Assembly: GCA_030437565.1 (NCBI GenBank)
Contig: CP129291.1
Location: 2,480,001-2,544,000, forward strand
Direction of reading: 5' to 3'
Source: Terrilactibacillus sp. S3-3
Lineage (GTDB): Bacteria; Bacillota; Bacilli; Bacillales; Sporolactobacillaceae
DNA: 64,000 bases
Shown here: positions 45,501 through 56,820 of the stretch, in pieces
Numbering within the stretch: position 1 is the stretch's first letter
Layout of the letters: each line of letters starts with the position of its first letter
Translations under genes and position numbers: made by a program
The notes under the pieces: generated by a model
Databases searched by the model: none
Seen by the model: the letters and a program-made list of their open reading frames with translations, nothing else
What the model was told of the DNA's origin: nothing

Positions 45501-46308
45501 CTTCAAAAAGATTGTTTAACTGTTTCATATCACGGGCAAGAGTATCCATGTAAGGAGAAGGTCCTCCGGGCCCCGTGCACAGCGCCATCGCTTCTTCTAA
45601 AGCAGCCTGGCAGCCTCTAATCCGCCGCCTGATTACTTTTTTTAAATCTTCCGCCCATGAAAAACTGTCAATGGATGTTTTTCCTTCAACTTGGTAGGCG
45701 GCGGCCATGTTCTCCAGCCATTGATCCGGCCAAGGATGGCTGCGGGAAAAATCATAGAGTTTGCGGATCAATTCTTGAAGATACGCATCACTGCGGTCGC
45801 TGGAATAACGATCCACAAGCTGAAAAAAGGGCTCGGCATCGTCCATGCCGTAATAATCCTCAAAAAGCGATTCCATCACTTCTTCCCGGACGAGTTCGGC
45901 TTCCGTTCCGTCCAGCAGTCGAAATCCCGGGTCAAGATCAATGAGATAATAATATCGTTTCACGACCGACATACAAAAAGCATGCAAAGTCATAATCGCC
46001 GCTTTATTTAGCAAGGTCTGCTGGCGCCGCAAGAACAGTGATCCGGGATTTTCAGCCAGCGCTTTGTCGATCGCTTTGCCAATTCTTGTCCTCATTTCCG
46101 CCGCGGCGGCATTGGTGAACGTGACAACAAGCATTTCATCAACGTTAACCGGATCGGCGGGATCGGTTATCTTGCGGATAATTCGCTCGCAAGAGACAGC
46201 CGTTTTTCCCGAGCCGGCGGCGGCCGCAGCGACCAAGATATCCTGACCGCGCTCGGCGATGGCCCGCCATTGCTCATCCGTCCATTGGCTGCCTTCAGGC
46301 CTTTTCAT
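42559..46308 (-). CDS. addA: ATP-dependent helicase/nuclease subunit A (AddA), two frame breaks
   Basis: UvrD-type helicase plus nuclease of the RecBCD-like AddAB complex. Q motif WTDEQWRAI; Walker A in VAAAAAGSGKTA, with one alanine more than the usual VAAAAGSGKT; Walker B VDEYQDTN; motif VI VALTRAKEKL; nuclease LLDYKTDR near the end. The ATG giving MKRPEGSQWTDEQW matches AddA N-termini and overlaps the addB end by 14 bp. Breaks near 44705 (one A extra) and 43230 (one A short, before SAAAEYLCEG). About 1,250 residues. Confidence 0.95.
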
Positions 46309-49300
46309 TATGTCCGCCATCTTCCGTTCCCCCATCCGTTAAAAGTTTGCCAAGCACCTGATTATCCGGCTCCTTTTTCAGCAAACGAAAAGCATTGCCG
46401 GACTCTGAACTGTCAAATTGGCAGATCGATCGAAACGAACAGTACGTGCAAGGCATCTGATCTTTTATTTTATAAGGCGCAATCTGCACGTCGCCGTTTG
46501 TGATACGTGTGCCGACAGCGCGCATCACTTTTCTGACATGGCTTCTCAGCGCTTCGAATCCCTTGATATCGGCAACGGATGAACGGCTGTAAAAGCTGCC
46601 GTCCCTTTTGATCCCCACCGGAAGAATCGTCGAGTACCCTACCCCCAAACCTTGATCCATGTCGCGCACGACCTGTTCGTCAGCAAGAAGCAGGCCTTTC
46701 ATTTTGAATGACTTCAAAAGCTGCTGCTCCAATTCCTGATCGGGCAGCTTGTCCGCCACTTTTATAAGCGGGTTATGAACATGAAAATAGAGCACGCCTG
46801 CCGGCTCTGCCGGAGCGCCGAGCCAATCTTTGGCGTTGGTGATGATCACATCCAAATAAGTGATCATCTGCAAAGCGAGACCATAATAAACATCCGATAA
46901 ACTCAGATCTTTATCGCTGGATTTGTAATCAATGATTCGCAGCAAGATGCCGCCGTCTTTCTCGCCTTTATCCACCCGATCAATTCGGCCGACAATCTGC
47001 ATCGTGCACCCGTTTTCCAGTTTAAATGAAAGCGCGGGCAGCGGCCGGCCCGGGCCAAATGGAAGTTCGAGGCCAATCGGTGAAAAACCGCTGTACTCAG
47101 CGTGATAGCGCATCGCTTTAGCCGCTCTGGCCACCACCTGTTCAAGCTTATGCTGCAGATAATGGTGGCGGCTGGAACTCATCAGGATCTGTTTGCTTTG
47201 CAGCTTCGGAGCCAGCTCCCTAACGGTTTTTAAAGCGAGCTGCTCGCAATCCTGAGAAGAGAGATCGGCCCAAGATCGATGGCTGCCGACGATTCTCGCC
47301 GTCATCATTTTCAATGCTGAGTGAAAAAGTTGGCCGATATCCGGAGCAGCCAGCTGAAAGACCTCTCTTTCCTGCAGTTTCAGGCCATAGGAAACAAACT
47401 GTGAAAAAGGGCAGGCATTAAATTTTTCCATCCGCGAGACGCTGGCCTGAATCGTCCGGCCGTACAGCTGCCGGGCCGTCTCAGCAGTGAGCGCCGCCTC
47501 GTTTCGATAAAATAATGCCGACAAAACCCGCTTCGCTTTTGTGGTCCACCCTTGATTTTGGACAAACCAGTTGTATGCCTCCCACCACAAATCAGAAATC
47601 GGATAGCCGCGCCGCCATTCACGAATTTGCGTCGACAAATAACCGAGTGTTTTCCCTGGACTCACGACAAAGCCGATTTGTTCATTTTCCGGGAGTGCGC
47701 GCGGCTCAGACGGAGACAGCCGCACCCTCAGATCAGGAAACAAACGTTTCAAGCGATTGATTAGCGGAGAAGGTGCCAGTGTTTGGCCGTCTTCGCTCGC
47801 CAGCGGATAGGAAAGATACAGCCGTTCTTTTGACAGGGTGAGAGAACGAAAAATCAGTTCATTTTCACTGAGCAGCTGGCCCCTTGCATCTTCGGCGATG
47901 TGCATGCCCCTGTCCTCAAGAAAGCCGCGATCCGTATCGGAAAACAGCCCGTCTTCCGCCGGCCTGTTCGGCAGGATGCCTTCATTTATACCCAGTATAA
48001 ATACGGCGCTGAGCTTCGAAGAACGCATGCGATCAAGACTGCCGACAAGCACTTGATCGATCGCCGGGGGAACAAGCGCGAATTGAAGGGCGTCAAGACC
48101 GGTATCAATGACCTTAGTGAACAGTTCAAGTGACAGCGCTTCATCTCCGGCAACCTCTACGCACTGATCCAGCGTATCCATGACAGCCCGCCATACTTGC
48201 GCATGCTCTTTCGCTTCGTCAAGACGTCCCGCATACTCGGCCTCCTGCTGACGTTTTTCCATTTTTTCCGGTACCGAAAGCTCAATTAAAAATTGATACA
48301 GCACCGTGCATTTTTCGCGGACAGAGCGCGCCGATTTGATCGCTTTTTCAAATGCTGCAAGCGGTTCGGCCACTTGCAGGCGCAGCTGATTGATTTTCCG
48401 TTCCAGCTCGCGTTCCGTTTTCGATTGTTCACGGCTGTCTTCTTCCAAACCGCGATATCTCTTGTATCTCCACGGTTTGTTGTCCGTCCACCTTGAGCCA
48501 TAGATACCGTAAGCAACAACATAATTTTCAAGCTGATCCAGCCATTCTCTTTGCTGCTCTATATCATCCCCTACGGGAAGAAGCAAATCGGTTTTGATGC
48601 AGCGAAAAATCGGGTCATAGCGCCAGTTCTGCTGAATGGTCTCTAATAGAGAACGGATAAATTCAATCAGCGGATGATGGCGCATCTTTCTGATCGATGA
48701 AAATCGGAATCTGATGATAATCTTCAAAAATCGTTTCAATCAATTCATGATAACTGCCGAGATCGCGAACGAGCACCGTCATGTCACGAAAACGCATGCC
48801 GTGATCGCGAACAAGCGTGAGAATGTCCCGGGCCGCCTGCTCGATTTCTTCGCGGCGATTAACGGCCTCCGTGAGCGCGAGTCCGCTTGTGTCCTCCGAT
48901 TGCGAATAGGGATGCTGTTCAAAAGCAAACGCCAAGTGCTTGAGCGCCGCCGCCTTGCTGCGCAGGAACTCCTGCTTGACCTCAATCGTCTCAATCGGAA
49001 TATGAAGCGCTTTGGCCCGATCCTTCAGTTCTAGAAAAGTAAGCGCCGGGTGATAATAGATGGACAGATCGTCAGGGGCGCGATCGTAAACTCTGTCGAC
49101 GCCGAGGGCAATCGTCACGCGTCCGGCATTCTCCATCAGCTTTTCCACAACGAGCAATTCCTGGGGAGCCATGCTGCTGAAACATCGATCCACACTTCGG
49201 CCTCCTTAATAAAATCGACCTGTCCGATTTTTTTCGGCAAGCAGGCGCAAATAGTCCTCACTGTCGATATATTTGCCGATCATCGCCTGTTCAAACTGTT

Positions 49301-49814
49301 CATATACGGTATGTATGTCACGGAGTTTTTCATACAGAATGATTGTTTCCGAATCGGACGACCCTTCTTCCGAGAGCGACTCCATCTGCTCTTTTACTCG
49401 TTCGGGAGTCTGGCAGTAACGCTTGAATTCCGTGATCGTTTCTTCTAATAAATCATAGAAACCGCTTTGATCAGACGCTTTCTGGAATACCCGCAGCCGG
49501 CTTTTATTTTGTTCGACAATTTTTCTCAGCAGCATCGTGATGCCGACTTTATTTAAATGAAAACGCGTGATTCCGCCGGCCTGCTGAAGCACCCGCAATG
49601 CCAGCCTTGAAAAACTGTAGACATTCAGCCTGGTCATGCCGCCGAGACCCGGTGTCTTGGCCAGCTCATATTCCGTATCGAAAGTCATATGATCAGGGAC
49701 AAGGTAAATAAGCGGTGCCCCGTCCGGATTCAGCTTCAGCTCTGATCTTACTTCGCTGAAGCATTGTTCGGTCTTTCCCGTACCCGATTTGCCCAAAATA
49801 AAACGAACAGACAT
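46295..49814 (-). CDS. addB: ATP-dependent helicase/nuclease subunit B (AddB), three frame breaks
   Basis: Partner of AddA with an inactive helicase fold and an iron-sulfur nuclease domain. The start MSVRFILGKSGTGKT (Walker A) lies behind GGAGGGG. The nuclease motif is IDYKSSDK. The four iron-sulfur cysteines are one in KFNACPFSQF and three in MPCTYCSFRSICQFD. Breaks near 49235 (A run), 49180 (one G short) and 48680. About 1,173 residues. First gene of the operon; a LexA-like palindrome precedes it. Confidence 0.95.
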
Positions 49815-49883
49815 TCTTTTCCCCTCCATCTCGCTTCAGCCAGCCGGTCCTTTAATAGCTTATATCTTATCATATCATATCAG

Positions 49884-49895
49884 GAACGTTTGTTC
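49884..49895. promoter_or_regulatory. LexA (SOS) box candidate upstream of addB
   Basis: GAACGTTTGTTC has the GAAC-N4-GTTC core of the Gram-positive LexA site. It lies about 70 bp upstream of the addB start, beside TATGAT-like -10 sequences on the minus strand. Confidence 0.6.
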
Positions 49896-50122
49896 TATTC
49901 TGAACACTTGCTAATCTGTGACAAGTTTTACCGGCATTCAGAGAAAAAGGCCCTAAACTCAGGTTTCCCGCAACCCGTCCGTACCCCATTCAGGATGTTC
50001 GCTCTAGCCTTGTAAAGCGACCGGCCGGCAAGGTGCGGCTGTAAACACCCGCTTTCGGTCGGTCAATGACATCACCTGGCCCGGCGGGTAAAGCGGCCAG
50101 CTCAAGCCCTTTGATGAATGAG

Positions 50123-50165
50123 AAAGGCCGTCTCATTTTTTTTTTTTTACCATGAGACAGCCTTT
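50123..50165 (-). terminator. Inverted repeat downstream of the rhodanese gene
   Basis: AAGGCCGTCTCAT and ATGAGACAGCCTT pair around a 13-base T run plus ACC. It resembles the AGGCTGTCCCAT hairpin after sbcC. Confidence 0.55.
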
Positions 50166-50209
50166 TGGACTTTTTATTTCTATTTATTAAAAAAAAGCAA
50201 ACAGCCGCT

Positions 50210-51073
50210 TCATTCCAGCTGCCCGGCTTGCTCGCTTTCCCGGCCTGCGGCAACAGGATTTTCGTCATAAGACACCCAGTCGCTCCAGCTGCCTGTATAG
50301 AGCTGGACATTGTCCGCATCGGCCTCCGCCAGCCCCAGAACATTGGCACAGGCGGTAACACCCGAGCCGCAGTAAACGATGCACTGTTTTTTATTTAATA
50401 AAGGAGCAAACCGTGCCTTTAATTCGGCTTTCGTTTTCCATTTTCCATTTTTTAAAATGTTGTCTTCCCAAAACCAGTTTTCGGCACCGGGAATATGGCC
50501 GGCTTTGGCATCCATCGGCTCAAATTCGCCGCTATAGCGTTTTGGATGGCGCGAATCAATCAGCACGTTTTCATTCAGATCGCTGTTTAATAATTCTTTG
50601 ACATCGCATTGTGCGGCAATCATGTCGGACTGCAGATGCGGAACAAACTGCGTCGAGGGAGGACTCGGAATTTGTGCCGATGTCGGGACCCCGCGCCGTT
50701 TCCAGCCGCTGTATCCCTCATCCATTACATACACGTCTTTATGACCGTAATATTTCAATAGCCACCATAAGCGGGCCGCTGCCGCACCGCCGTCATCATA
50801 AGCGACCACCTTTTTTCGGTGATCAATGCCGGCTTTTCCTAATTTAAACGTAAAATCCCAAAGCTTAGGAAGCGGATGGCGGCCGCCATGCTGACTAATC
50901 GGACGGGAGAGATCTTTTTCCAAATCAAAATATACCGCACCCGGAATGTGATCCTGACGGTAACTCCGGAATCCCTCACCAGGATCCCCTAAATTGAAGC
51001 GGCAGTCCACAATGACCAGCCGCGGATCGTGCAAACCTTCTTTCACTTCGTCCACGCTTATGATATTGCCCAT
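50210..51073 (-). CDS. Two-domain sulfurtransferase (rhodanese/3-mercaptopyruvate type)
   Basis: Transfers sulfane sulfur to cyanide or thiols. 287 residues, intact. The first rhodanese domain (VDCRFNLGDPGEGFRSYRQDHIPGAVYFDLEKD) is structural. The second (DSRHPKRYSGEFEPMDAKAGHIPGAENW) carries the active-site loop VYCGSGVTACANVLGL, whose CGSGVT pattern favours mercaptopyruvate sulfurtransferase. The ATG follows GGGGGCG. Monocistronic. Confidence 0.9.
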   Translation of the reverse strand: MGNIISVDEVKEGLHDPRLVIVDCRFNLGDPGEGFRSYRQDHIPGAVYFDLEKDLSRPISQHGGRHPLPKLWDFTFKLGKAGIDHRKKVVAYDDGGAAAARLWWLLKYYGHKDVYVMDEGYSGWKRRGVPTSAQIPSPPSTQFVPHLQSDMIAAQCDVKELLNSDLNENVLIDSRHPKRYSGEFEPMDAKAGHIPGAENWFWEDNILKNGKWKTKAELKARFAPLLNKKQCIVYCGSGVTACANVLGLAEADADNVQLYTGSWSDWVSYDENPVAAGRESEQAGQLE

Positions 51074-51280
51074 TTTTTTTCGCCCCCATTTGAATATATA
51101 GTCTGTCTTTAAAAAAATTGGCAAAAGAGAAGCGGGGTGAACAAGTCAGTGCCGTTACGGTTTCACTTTACTTTAGATCTGAAAAACGACATGGACATCG
51201 TCTTATCATATCACTTATTTAACCCCTCTATAAATATATTTCTTGATTCATTCCGCCATCCCTGCAAATGAATCACTATA

Positions 51281-51325
51281 AAAAAAAAAAACATCCTATT
51301 CGCTAAAAAACGAATAGGATGTTTT
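51281..51325 (-). terminator. Terminator of the thiamine-binding-like gene
   Basis: Perfect CATCCTATTCG/CGAATAGGATG stem with a TTTTTTAG loop and an 11-base T run on the minus strand. Confidence 0.9.
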
Positions 51326-51329
51326 GGAA

Positions 51330-51623
51330 CTATTTACGATATTTGCCGACTTTTTCCTCAATTGACGTGCCAGTTGGCCGATAGTGTATTTTGACATTCG
51401 CGGCCACTTCCTCCGCCCCGGCATCCACGCAGGCATACACCGCTTTTTTGACGACCTCCAGCAAATCGTCCAATTCGCCTTCCATGACCGTCTCAAGGGC
51501 ATCGACTTCATATTTGACGCCGGAAGCATCGATGGCTTCGATCGCTTTATCAACAAGGCCGTACGTGTCTTTTTCCTTTGAAAACGGCAAAACTTGAATA
51601 CCAACATTAATTGTCGGCACCAT
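51330..51623 (-). CDS. MTH1187/YkoF-type thiamine-binding protein
   Basis: 97-residue ferredoxin-fold protein of the MTH1187 group, whose relatives bind thiamine or its pyrimidine part. INVGIQVLPF at the N-terminus, then DKAIEAIDASGVKYEVDALETVMEGELDDLLEVVKKA, then VAANVKIHYR are the typical strands and helices. The ATG 7 bp behind AAGGAGG was preferred to one 21 bases upstream. Monocistronic, with its own terminator. Confidence 0.85.
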   Translation of the reverse strand: MVPTINVGIQVLPFSKEKDTYGLVDKAIEAIDASGVKYEVDALETVMEGELDDLLEVVKKAVYACVDAGAEEVAANVKIHYRPTGTSIEEKVGKYRK

Positions 51624-51744
51624 GAACGCCTCCTTAGTAGCCATATGAGAACATGACTTGCAAGCCGCCTGGGCCGGATTTCATACGGCTTTCCGCATGC
51701 AGATGAATCGATAACAGCAAGCCGGTAACCGGGCGGCGCCTTAC

Positions 51745-52179
51745 TTATTCATCCCAAACCTTGACCTTTTTCATAACATCGCCGTTCTTCATGTTTAAAA
51801 CCGTATTCATCCCTTCTGTTACCTGGCCGAATACCGTATGTACGCCATCCAAATGCGGCTGAGGCTGGTGAACGATAAAAAATTGGCAGCTGCCCGTATC
51901 CCTTCCGGCATGCGCCATCGAAAGAGCCCCTTGTTGATGCTTATGGGGATTGCCCTCCGTTTCACATTTAATCGTGTAACCTGCGTCGCCGGCACCTGTT
52001 CCGGTCGGATCGCCGCCTTGGCTGACAAATCCGGGAATCACGCGATGAAACGTCAGTCCGTCATAAAAACCTGAGTTCGCTAATTTTTCAAAATTAGCCA
52101 CTGTATTCGGCGCTTCATTTGGAAAAAAATCGATTAGAATCGTTTCGCCGTTTTCCATTGTAATTGAACCTTTTTTCAT
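51745..52179 (-). CDS. ppiB: Cyclophilin-type peptidyl-prolyl isomerase
   Basis: Cytosolic proline isomerase. [19 protein letters not shown] holds the catalytic Arg; [26 protein letters not shown] and FGQVTEGM complete the active site. 144 residues. The chosen ATG is 15 bp from GGGAGG, which is long. A nearer ATG begins MAMANEK in another frame and could be the true start if the 6-base A run at 52172-52177 is miscounted. Either way only the first few residues change. Confidence 0.93.
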   Translation of the reverse strand: MKKGSITMENGETILIDFFPNEAPNTVANFEKLANSGFYDGLTFHRVIPGFVSQGGDPTGTGAGDAGYTIKCETEGNPHKHQQGALSMAHAGRDTGSCQFFIVHQPQPHLDGVHTVFGQVTEGMNTVLNMKNGDVMKKVKVWDE

Positions 52180-52443
52180 TAGCCATAGCCATACCTCCCT
52201 AGCTTATCACCTCATTTTACAATACTTGCGGGTTCCCGCGCAAAAATTATGGAGGACCGGCAATATTATCGGTAATCGGGCAGGGTTTACGGTCGCAAAT
52301 GGCAGCGGGTGGTTCGGGCTGGGGAAGATTTCACCCGTTTAACCGTCCTTGCCGTAAAAGCAGCGGCCCTTTATTTAGCCGCCAAATTCAGCCTTACTGG
52401 CGCGGCCTGTTCGCAGGCAAAAAGCAGGCCGCGAATGTTTTAT

Positions 52444-52897
52444 TCATCGTCGCTCCAAATAAGCCTCGAACATCCAGATATGTTTTTCAAAGCGAATGCG
52501 CAGATCATTAAGCAAGTCGGCCGTTGGCTGATCGTCATTCTCTTCTGCCAATCTAATTCCATTTTCTCTAATTTCTTGAATGCACTGCCGATAATCTTTG
52601 CACAGCTGATTCATCATTTCTTGTTCTTTATTATCTGCCTGCGCTTCAACTACTGTCGCTTCGTCAAGATATTTTGCCATTGTTGCAGCGGCCGCCCGCC
52701 GATTGCCAGAATACGCTCTCGGCTAACCTATCAAAATCTTCCGCCATTTCATTGTACAGCTGTTCGAACAACTGGTGCAGGGTAAAAAAATTCGGACCCT
52801 GGATAAACCAGTGATAGCGATGCAGCTTGACAAAAAGCACGTTGAAATTCGATAATTCCTGATTTAAAAATTTAACAAGATCTTGATTTTCCAACAT
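52444..52897 (-). CDS. dps: Dps-family DNA-binding ferritin (two frame breaks)
   Basis: Dodecameric mini-ferritin that stores iron and protects DNA from peroxide. N-terminal helix LNQELSNFNVLFVKLHRYHWFIQGPNFFTLHQLFEQLY contains the ferroxidase His, and EMAEDFDRLAERI the Asp/Glu pair. C-terminal part RFEKHIWMFEAYLER. A 2-bp repeat expansion near 52716-52720 and a one-base loss near 52690 break AERILAIGGRPLATMAKYL. About 150 residues when rebuilt. The ATG is behind GAGGTG. No PerR box was recognised. Confidence 0.9.
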
Positions 52898-52937
52898 GAA
52901 CACCTCATCGACAGGCCATCAGCCTTTTTCTCTTAGC

Positions 52938-53611
52938 TTAAGCGGCTGATTTTTTTTTTATACACTTTTTTTTGGTTCTATAAGCATGTCGATTAAGATA
53001 TATGAGGATGACAAAACAAACGATCGCTCCGCTGACACAATACCCGGCAATCACATCACTGAAATAATGGACAGCCAGGATCATCCGGCTGATGCCGATA
53101 AAAACAACCAGTATTGCTCCAATGATTGCAGTCGTAATTTTCGCCGATTTGTTCTTCAGCTGAAACCAGAGCAGAACAGCAAGCGTCCCCATAAACCGCC
53201 ATTGCGTTCATCGCATGGCCGCTCGGAAAGCTATAACCGCTGACGTGGACAAGATGGTGAAGGGGCGGCCTTTCCCTCATCACCATATTTTTCAGTAAAT
53301 CATTTAACCAATACTGCAGCAAAAAAAACGAGCGGCAGGACGACAAAAGACAAAAACCGTTTTGTACCAATGAAAAAGAGCATAAATACAGCGATCAACG
53401 GCAAAAGCACTTTAGATGAACCCAGTTGAGTCATAAATGTAAAAAAGCGGATAACAGAATGGATGCGCAATGGTTCGAGTCCCTTGAGCAGCGCCACATC
53501 CTTTTTATCAAACCAAGAGAGACCAACCAGTTTTCCCAGCAAGAAAAAACCGACGATACATCCTATTAGAATAATAAATACGGCCACTTTAAATCTTTTG
53601 TCTTTATCCAA
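52938..53611 (-). CDS. PAP2-family membrane phosphatase (two frame breaks)
   Basis: Lipid phosphatase-type membrane protein, perhaps acting on undecaprenyl pyrophosphate or phosphatidylglycerophosphate. The three acid-phosphatase motifs are KNMVMRERP, YSFPSGHAMN and SRMILAVHYFSDVIAG. Six hydrophobic spans flank them. Breaks in a T/A run near 53320 and in a G run near 53200. About 224 residues. The neighbours do not define the substrate. Confidence 0.88.
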
Positions 53612-53789
53612 CTTGCGGCCCCCTCATTCATTTTTAATTCTTTTTCCACTGCATGGCATTCTTTCCTCTTTTGTTAAAGCGTATTCATACTAGCTAATAA
53701 ATAAATATGTTACGATTGCCCTGACCCGGCTGAATTCCGATTCGATGATGGACGGGAATTCTTAAGTATGTAAAAAAAGGAGAAAAAAA

Positions 53790-54206
53790 ATGACCCATTA
53801 TGTTTTTCAGCTGAAAGGATCATGGAAGGGATCGTGGGATGGAAAAGGCGAAATTGAGACAAACGGATTAAGCAGCCCCATTTCTGTGGATAGAAGTATG
53901 AGAGGGCTGGGTATCGGCACAAACCCGGACGAATTGCTGATCAGCGCCCTTGCTTCCTGCTACATGATCACCCTCGGCATTCGCCTCAAAAAAGAAAGCA
54001 TCGCTTACCAAAACATTGAAATCAACACAGAGGGAACCGTTACAAAAAAAGACGGTCTCCACTTTGAAAAAGTTGTTCACCAAGTCGTTATTTTTCTTGA
54101 GCAGGAACCGTCTCAGTCTCTGGCGGAGAAAATCATGGCCGCTGCCCGGCAGGCGGAAAAAGACTGTATGATTGCCAAAGCCGTGAGAAAGGCAATGTCA
54201 TGCTGA
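53790..54206 (+). CDS. OsmC/Ohr-family peroxidase
   Basis: Thiol peroxidase reducing organic hydroperoxides. The two reactive cysteines are in LISALASCYMITL (near residue 57) and AEKDCMIAKAV (near residue 128). 138 residues, intact; the start ATG is behind AAAAAAGGAG. The N-terminal GSWKGSWDGKGEI strand resembles the OsmC-like subgroup rather than classical Ohr. Monocistronic. Confidence 0.88.
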   Translation: MTHYVFQLKGSWKGSWDGKGEIETNGLSSPISVDRSMRGLGIGTNPDELLISALASCYMITLGIRLKKESIAYQNIEINTEGTVTKKDGLHFEKVVHQVVIFLEQEPSQSLAEKIMAAARQAEKDCMIAKAVRKAMSC

Positions 54207-54263
54207 TTGTTAAGCCTGCCATTAAAATCATCGATCACAACAAAATCTGACCCGCCGGTTAAA

Positions 54264-54314
54264 AAAAGTTCATCGCTTATGTATAAAAACTCTCCTTACA
54301 AAGCGATGAACGTT
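54264..54314 (-). terminator. Terminator of the DUF948 gene
   Basis: AACGTTCATCGCTT/AAGCGATGAACTT stem on the minus strand followed by TTTTTTT. Confidence 0.8.
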
Positions 54315-54324
54315 CACTTGATAC

Positions 54325-54648
54325 CTAAGCCCTTTCTCTTGCCGATTTAAAGATTTCTTTTGCTTTATACAAAGCTTCTTGTAACGATATCTTAACACTT
54401 TGTACCCGAAGTACGGCATCCTGAACTTTTTCTTTTTTTTGATAAAAATCTTGCTGAATGTTTTCAATATTTTTTGTCAGCTGGTTCTTCTCTTTAATAA
54501 TGCCTTCTATGCGCTTGCGAATTTTGGCGGCAGTTTTCGAAAAATCAACGAGGCTGCCTTTTATCATTTTTATTGTCCGAAATGCGGAAACAACAAAACT
54601 GGCGATGGCCAGGACAATAAGCGCCAAACTTAAATAAACAATAATCAA
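54325..54648 (-). CDS. DUF948-type membrane-anchored coiled-coil protein
   Basis: About 107 residues starting at TTG behind AAGGAAG. One N-terminal membrane span (IVYLSLALIVLAIASFVVSAF) is followed by a long amphipathic coil, as in DUF948 proteins of the YtxG type associated with general stress in Bacillus. Function unknown. A longer upstream frame lacks a ribosome site and is not included. Confidence 0.65.
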   Translation of the reverse strand: MIIVYLSLALIVLAIASFVVSAFRTIKMIKGSLVDFSKTAAKIRKRIEGIIKEKNQLTKNIENIQQDFYQKKEKVQDAVLRVQSVKISLQEALYKAKEIFKSARERA

Positions 54649-54817
54649 AACGCCCGCTTCCTTTCTAAAGATTATCCATATCCGAGTTCTACCGTTCTTA
54701 TCATACCCCATTTTCGTTAATCGAGCACTTTTTTTTTTTCTATCGGCCGGATCCGGCCATTTACAAAAATCCCTTTGAAACAATTAACGCGTTTTTTTAT
54801 ACCAATCGTTCTTCGCA

Positions 54818-54847
54818 TTGTAACGTCTCGCGCTTTTTTGCTATACT
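54818..54847 (+). promoter_or_regulatory. Promoter of fabL
   Basis: -35 TTGTAA and -10 TATACT with an 18-bp spacer, about 35 bp before the fabL start. No FapR-like palindrome is seen here. Confidence 0.65.
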
Positions 54848-54882
54848 TGCCATATGTTAAGAATGAAACGAGGAGAGTGTAT

Positions 54883-55642
<760 letters not shown>

Positions 55643-55655
55643 TTAGGGAAAGGTC

Positions 55656-55692
55656 TAAGCCGCTTCATTTGCCGGACGAAGCGGCTCTTTCC
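55656..55692 (+). terminator. Terminator of fabL
   Basis: AGCCGCTTC/GAAGCGGCT stem with a GC-rich loop, followed by CTTTCC; also suits the convergent minus-strand gene. Confidence 0.75.
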
Positions 55693-55702
55693 ATGTTTGG
55701 TG

Positions 55703-55969
55703 TTATTCATTCATGCAAGCATCAATTTGATCGTGAAGGTAGCGGGTCGCTTCATCCAAATACTGCACCGCCAGAGAAGCGTTGTTTAGTGATGTATACG
55801 CGTGAAGAATTTGATCGCAGAGCCATGTATCGCCGGCTTTCTGCATCACTTCAAGTACAAGCTGCCCCGTTTTTTTCGCCTCTATGTCATTTAAAATGGC
55901 CGTTTTAAATTCCCGGACCACTTCCGTTAATATCTGTAGTCTTTCGAGCCGGCCGCTATTCTGATTCAT
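55703..55969 (-). CDS. Conserved-looking helical protein, unknown function
   Basis: 88 residues from an ATG with a strong AAAAAAGGAGG site; a long upstream extension without a ribosome site is excluded. The protein is soluble, acidic and all-helical in appearance (ERLQILTEVVREFKTAILND, LAVQYLDEATRYLHDQIDACM). I recognise no family. Neighbours fabL and sodC give no functional hint. Confidence 0.6.
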   Translation of the reverse strand: MNQNSGRLERLQILTEVVREFKTAILNDIEAKKTGQLVLEVMQKAGDTWLCDQILHAYTSLNNASLAVQYLDEATRYLHDQIDACMNE

Positions 55970-56168
55970 TATTTTTCCTCCTTTTTTCTCCTCCATCATA
56001 GCGCTTTTTTGCATGATCACTTTCAAACCGTTTTGCGAAGCAGACATTATCCCTCCAAACACCGCGGCCCGCCAATCGGCCGAAAACCGTTTTATAAAGT
56101 ATCCGCTCATCGGCAAACAGGCAAATTCAGAGAGGCTCAGTCGATTTTGCCGAAAAGACCCGGACCCA

Positions 56169-56210
56169 AAAAAGTGCTTCACATCTATATTTCGTGAACC
56201 ACTTTTTTGG
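56169..56210 (-). terminator. Terminator of sodC
   Basis: AAAAAAGTGGTTCAC/GTGAAGCACTTTTTT stem with one mismatch, 10 bases past the stop. Confidence 0.82.
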
Positions 56211-56218
56211 CTTATTGC

Positions 56219-56775
56219 TTATTTAATCACACCGCAAGCAACGCGATTTCCCGAATTTCCTGCAGGGTCCGTTTTTTGATCATCGCCTTTTTTCATGAAC
56301 GACGAGCGCCGATCCGTCCATGTCGCGCAATGAATTCTTTTTCCCTTTTTTCAAAGTTACCCTTGGGTTGTATATTGTCGTTTTAACATTGCCATTTTTA
56401 TCTGCAAAAAAATATTCTGCATATCTCCGGCGTGAGGCCCGTGCGGATTTTCGAGTCCATGTTCTTTTCCATAAGGATTATAATGAGGACCGGCCGATTG
56501 GAAAGCAGGCGGTTCACACAATCCTTTTTCATGAAAGTGAATGGCGTGAATCCCCGGCGAAAGACCTTCAGCCTGCAGCTTTATTTGCACTCCCTTATTC
56601 GTTTCCGAAAGCGTTGCCTCGCCGATCTCTTCTCCTCTGCTGTTATCGAGTGAAACCACAATCGGCTGCACGGCATTTTCTGCGCCTTTGCCATAATATG
56701 CCGGCCATTTTCATAACCAACCGCTATGCATGCCAAAATGCCGAATAAAATGTAAAGGTATTTATCAAACTTCAT
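56219..56775 (-). CDS. sodC: Copper/zinc superoxide dismutase-like lipoprotein, YojM-like (three frame breaks)
   Basis: Extracytoplasmic SOD-like protein. The ATG behind AAGGGGG begins a hydrophobic signal with a possible lipobox (GILAC). Metal-ligand blocks are all visible: HAIHFHEKG, AGPHYNPYGKEHG, GPHAGDM and VVHEKGDD followed by GNSGNRVACGVI; the structural disulfide Cys are in EKGLCEP and VACG. Breaks near 56685, 56405 and 56295. About 185 residues. YojM-type proteins in Bacillus can be copper-deficient, so enzymatic activity is likely by motif but unproven. Confidence 0.85.
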
Positions 56776-56820
56776 GATGTTGATCCCCCTTCGCCCTTAT
56801 TTTGCGCGAATTTGGAAGAT

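Noticed and set aside
50123-50165. Further copy of a dispersed mobile repeat shared with 37864-37913
   Set aside because: The two hairpins share only AGGCTGTC(C/T)CAT, a pattern common in Firmicute terminators; flanks are unrelated.
56357-56671. Stand-alone 104-residue SOD fragment
   Set aside because: It is the middle of sodC; the signal peptide and the last metal-ligand block are in adjacent frames on either side.
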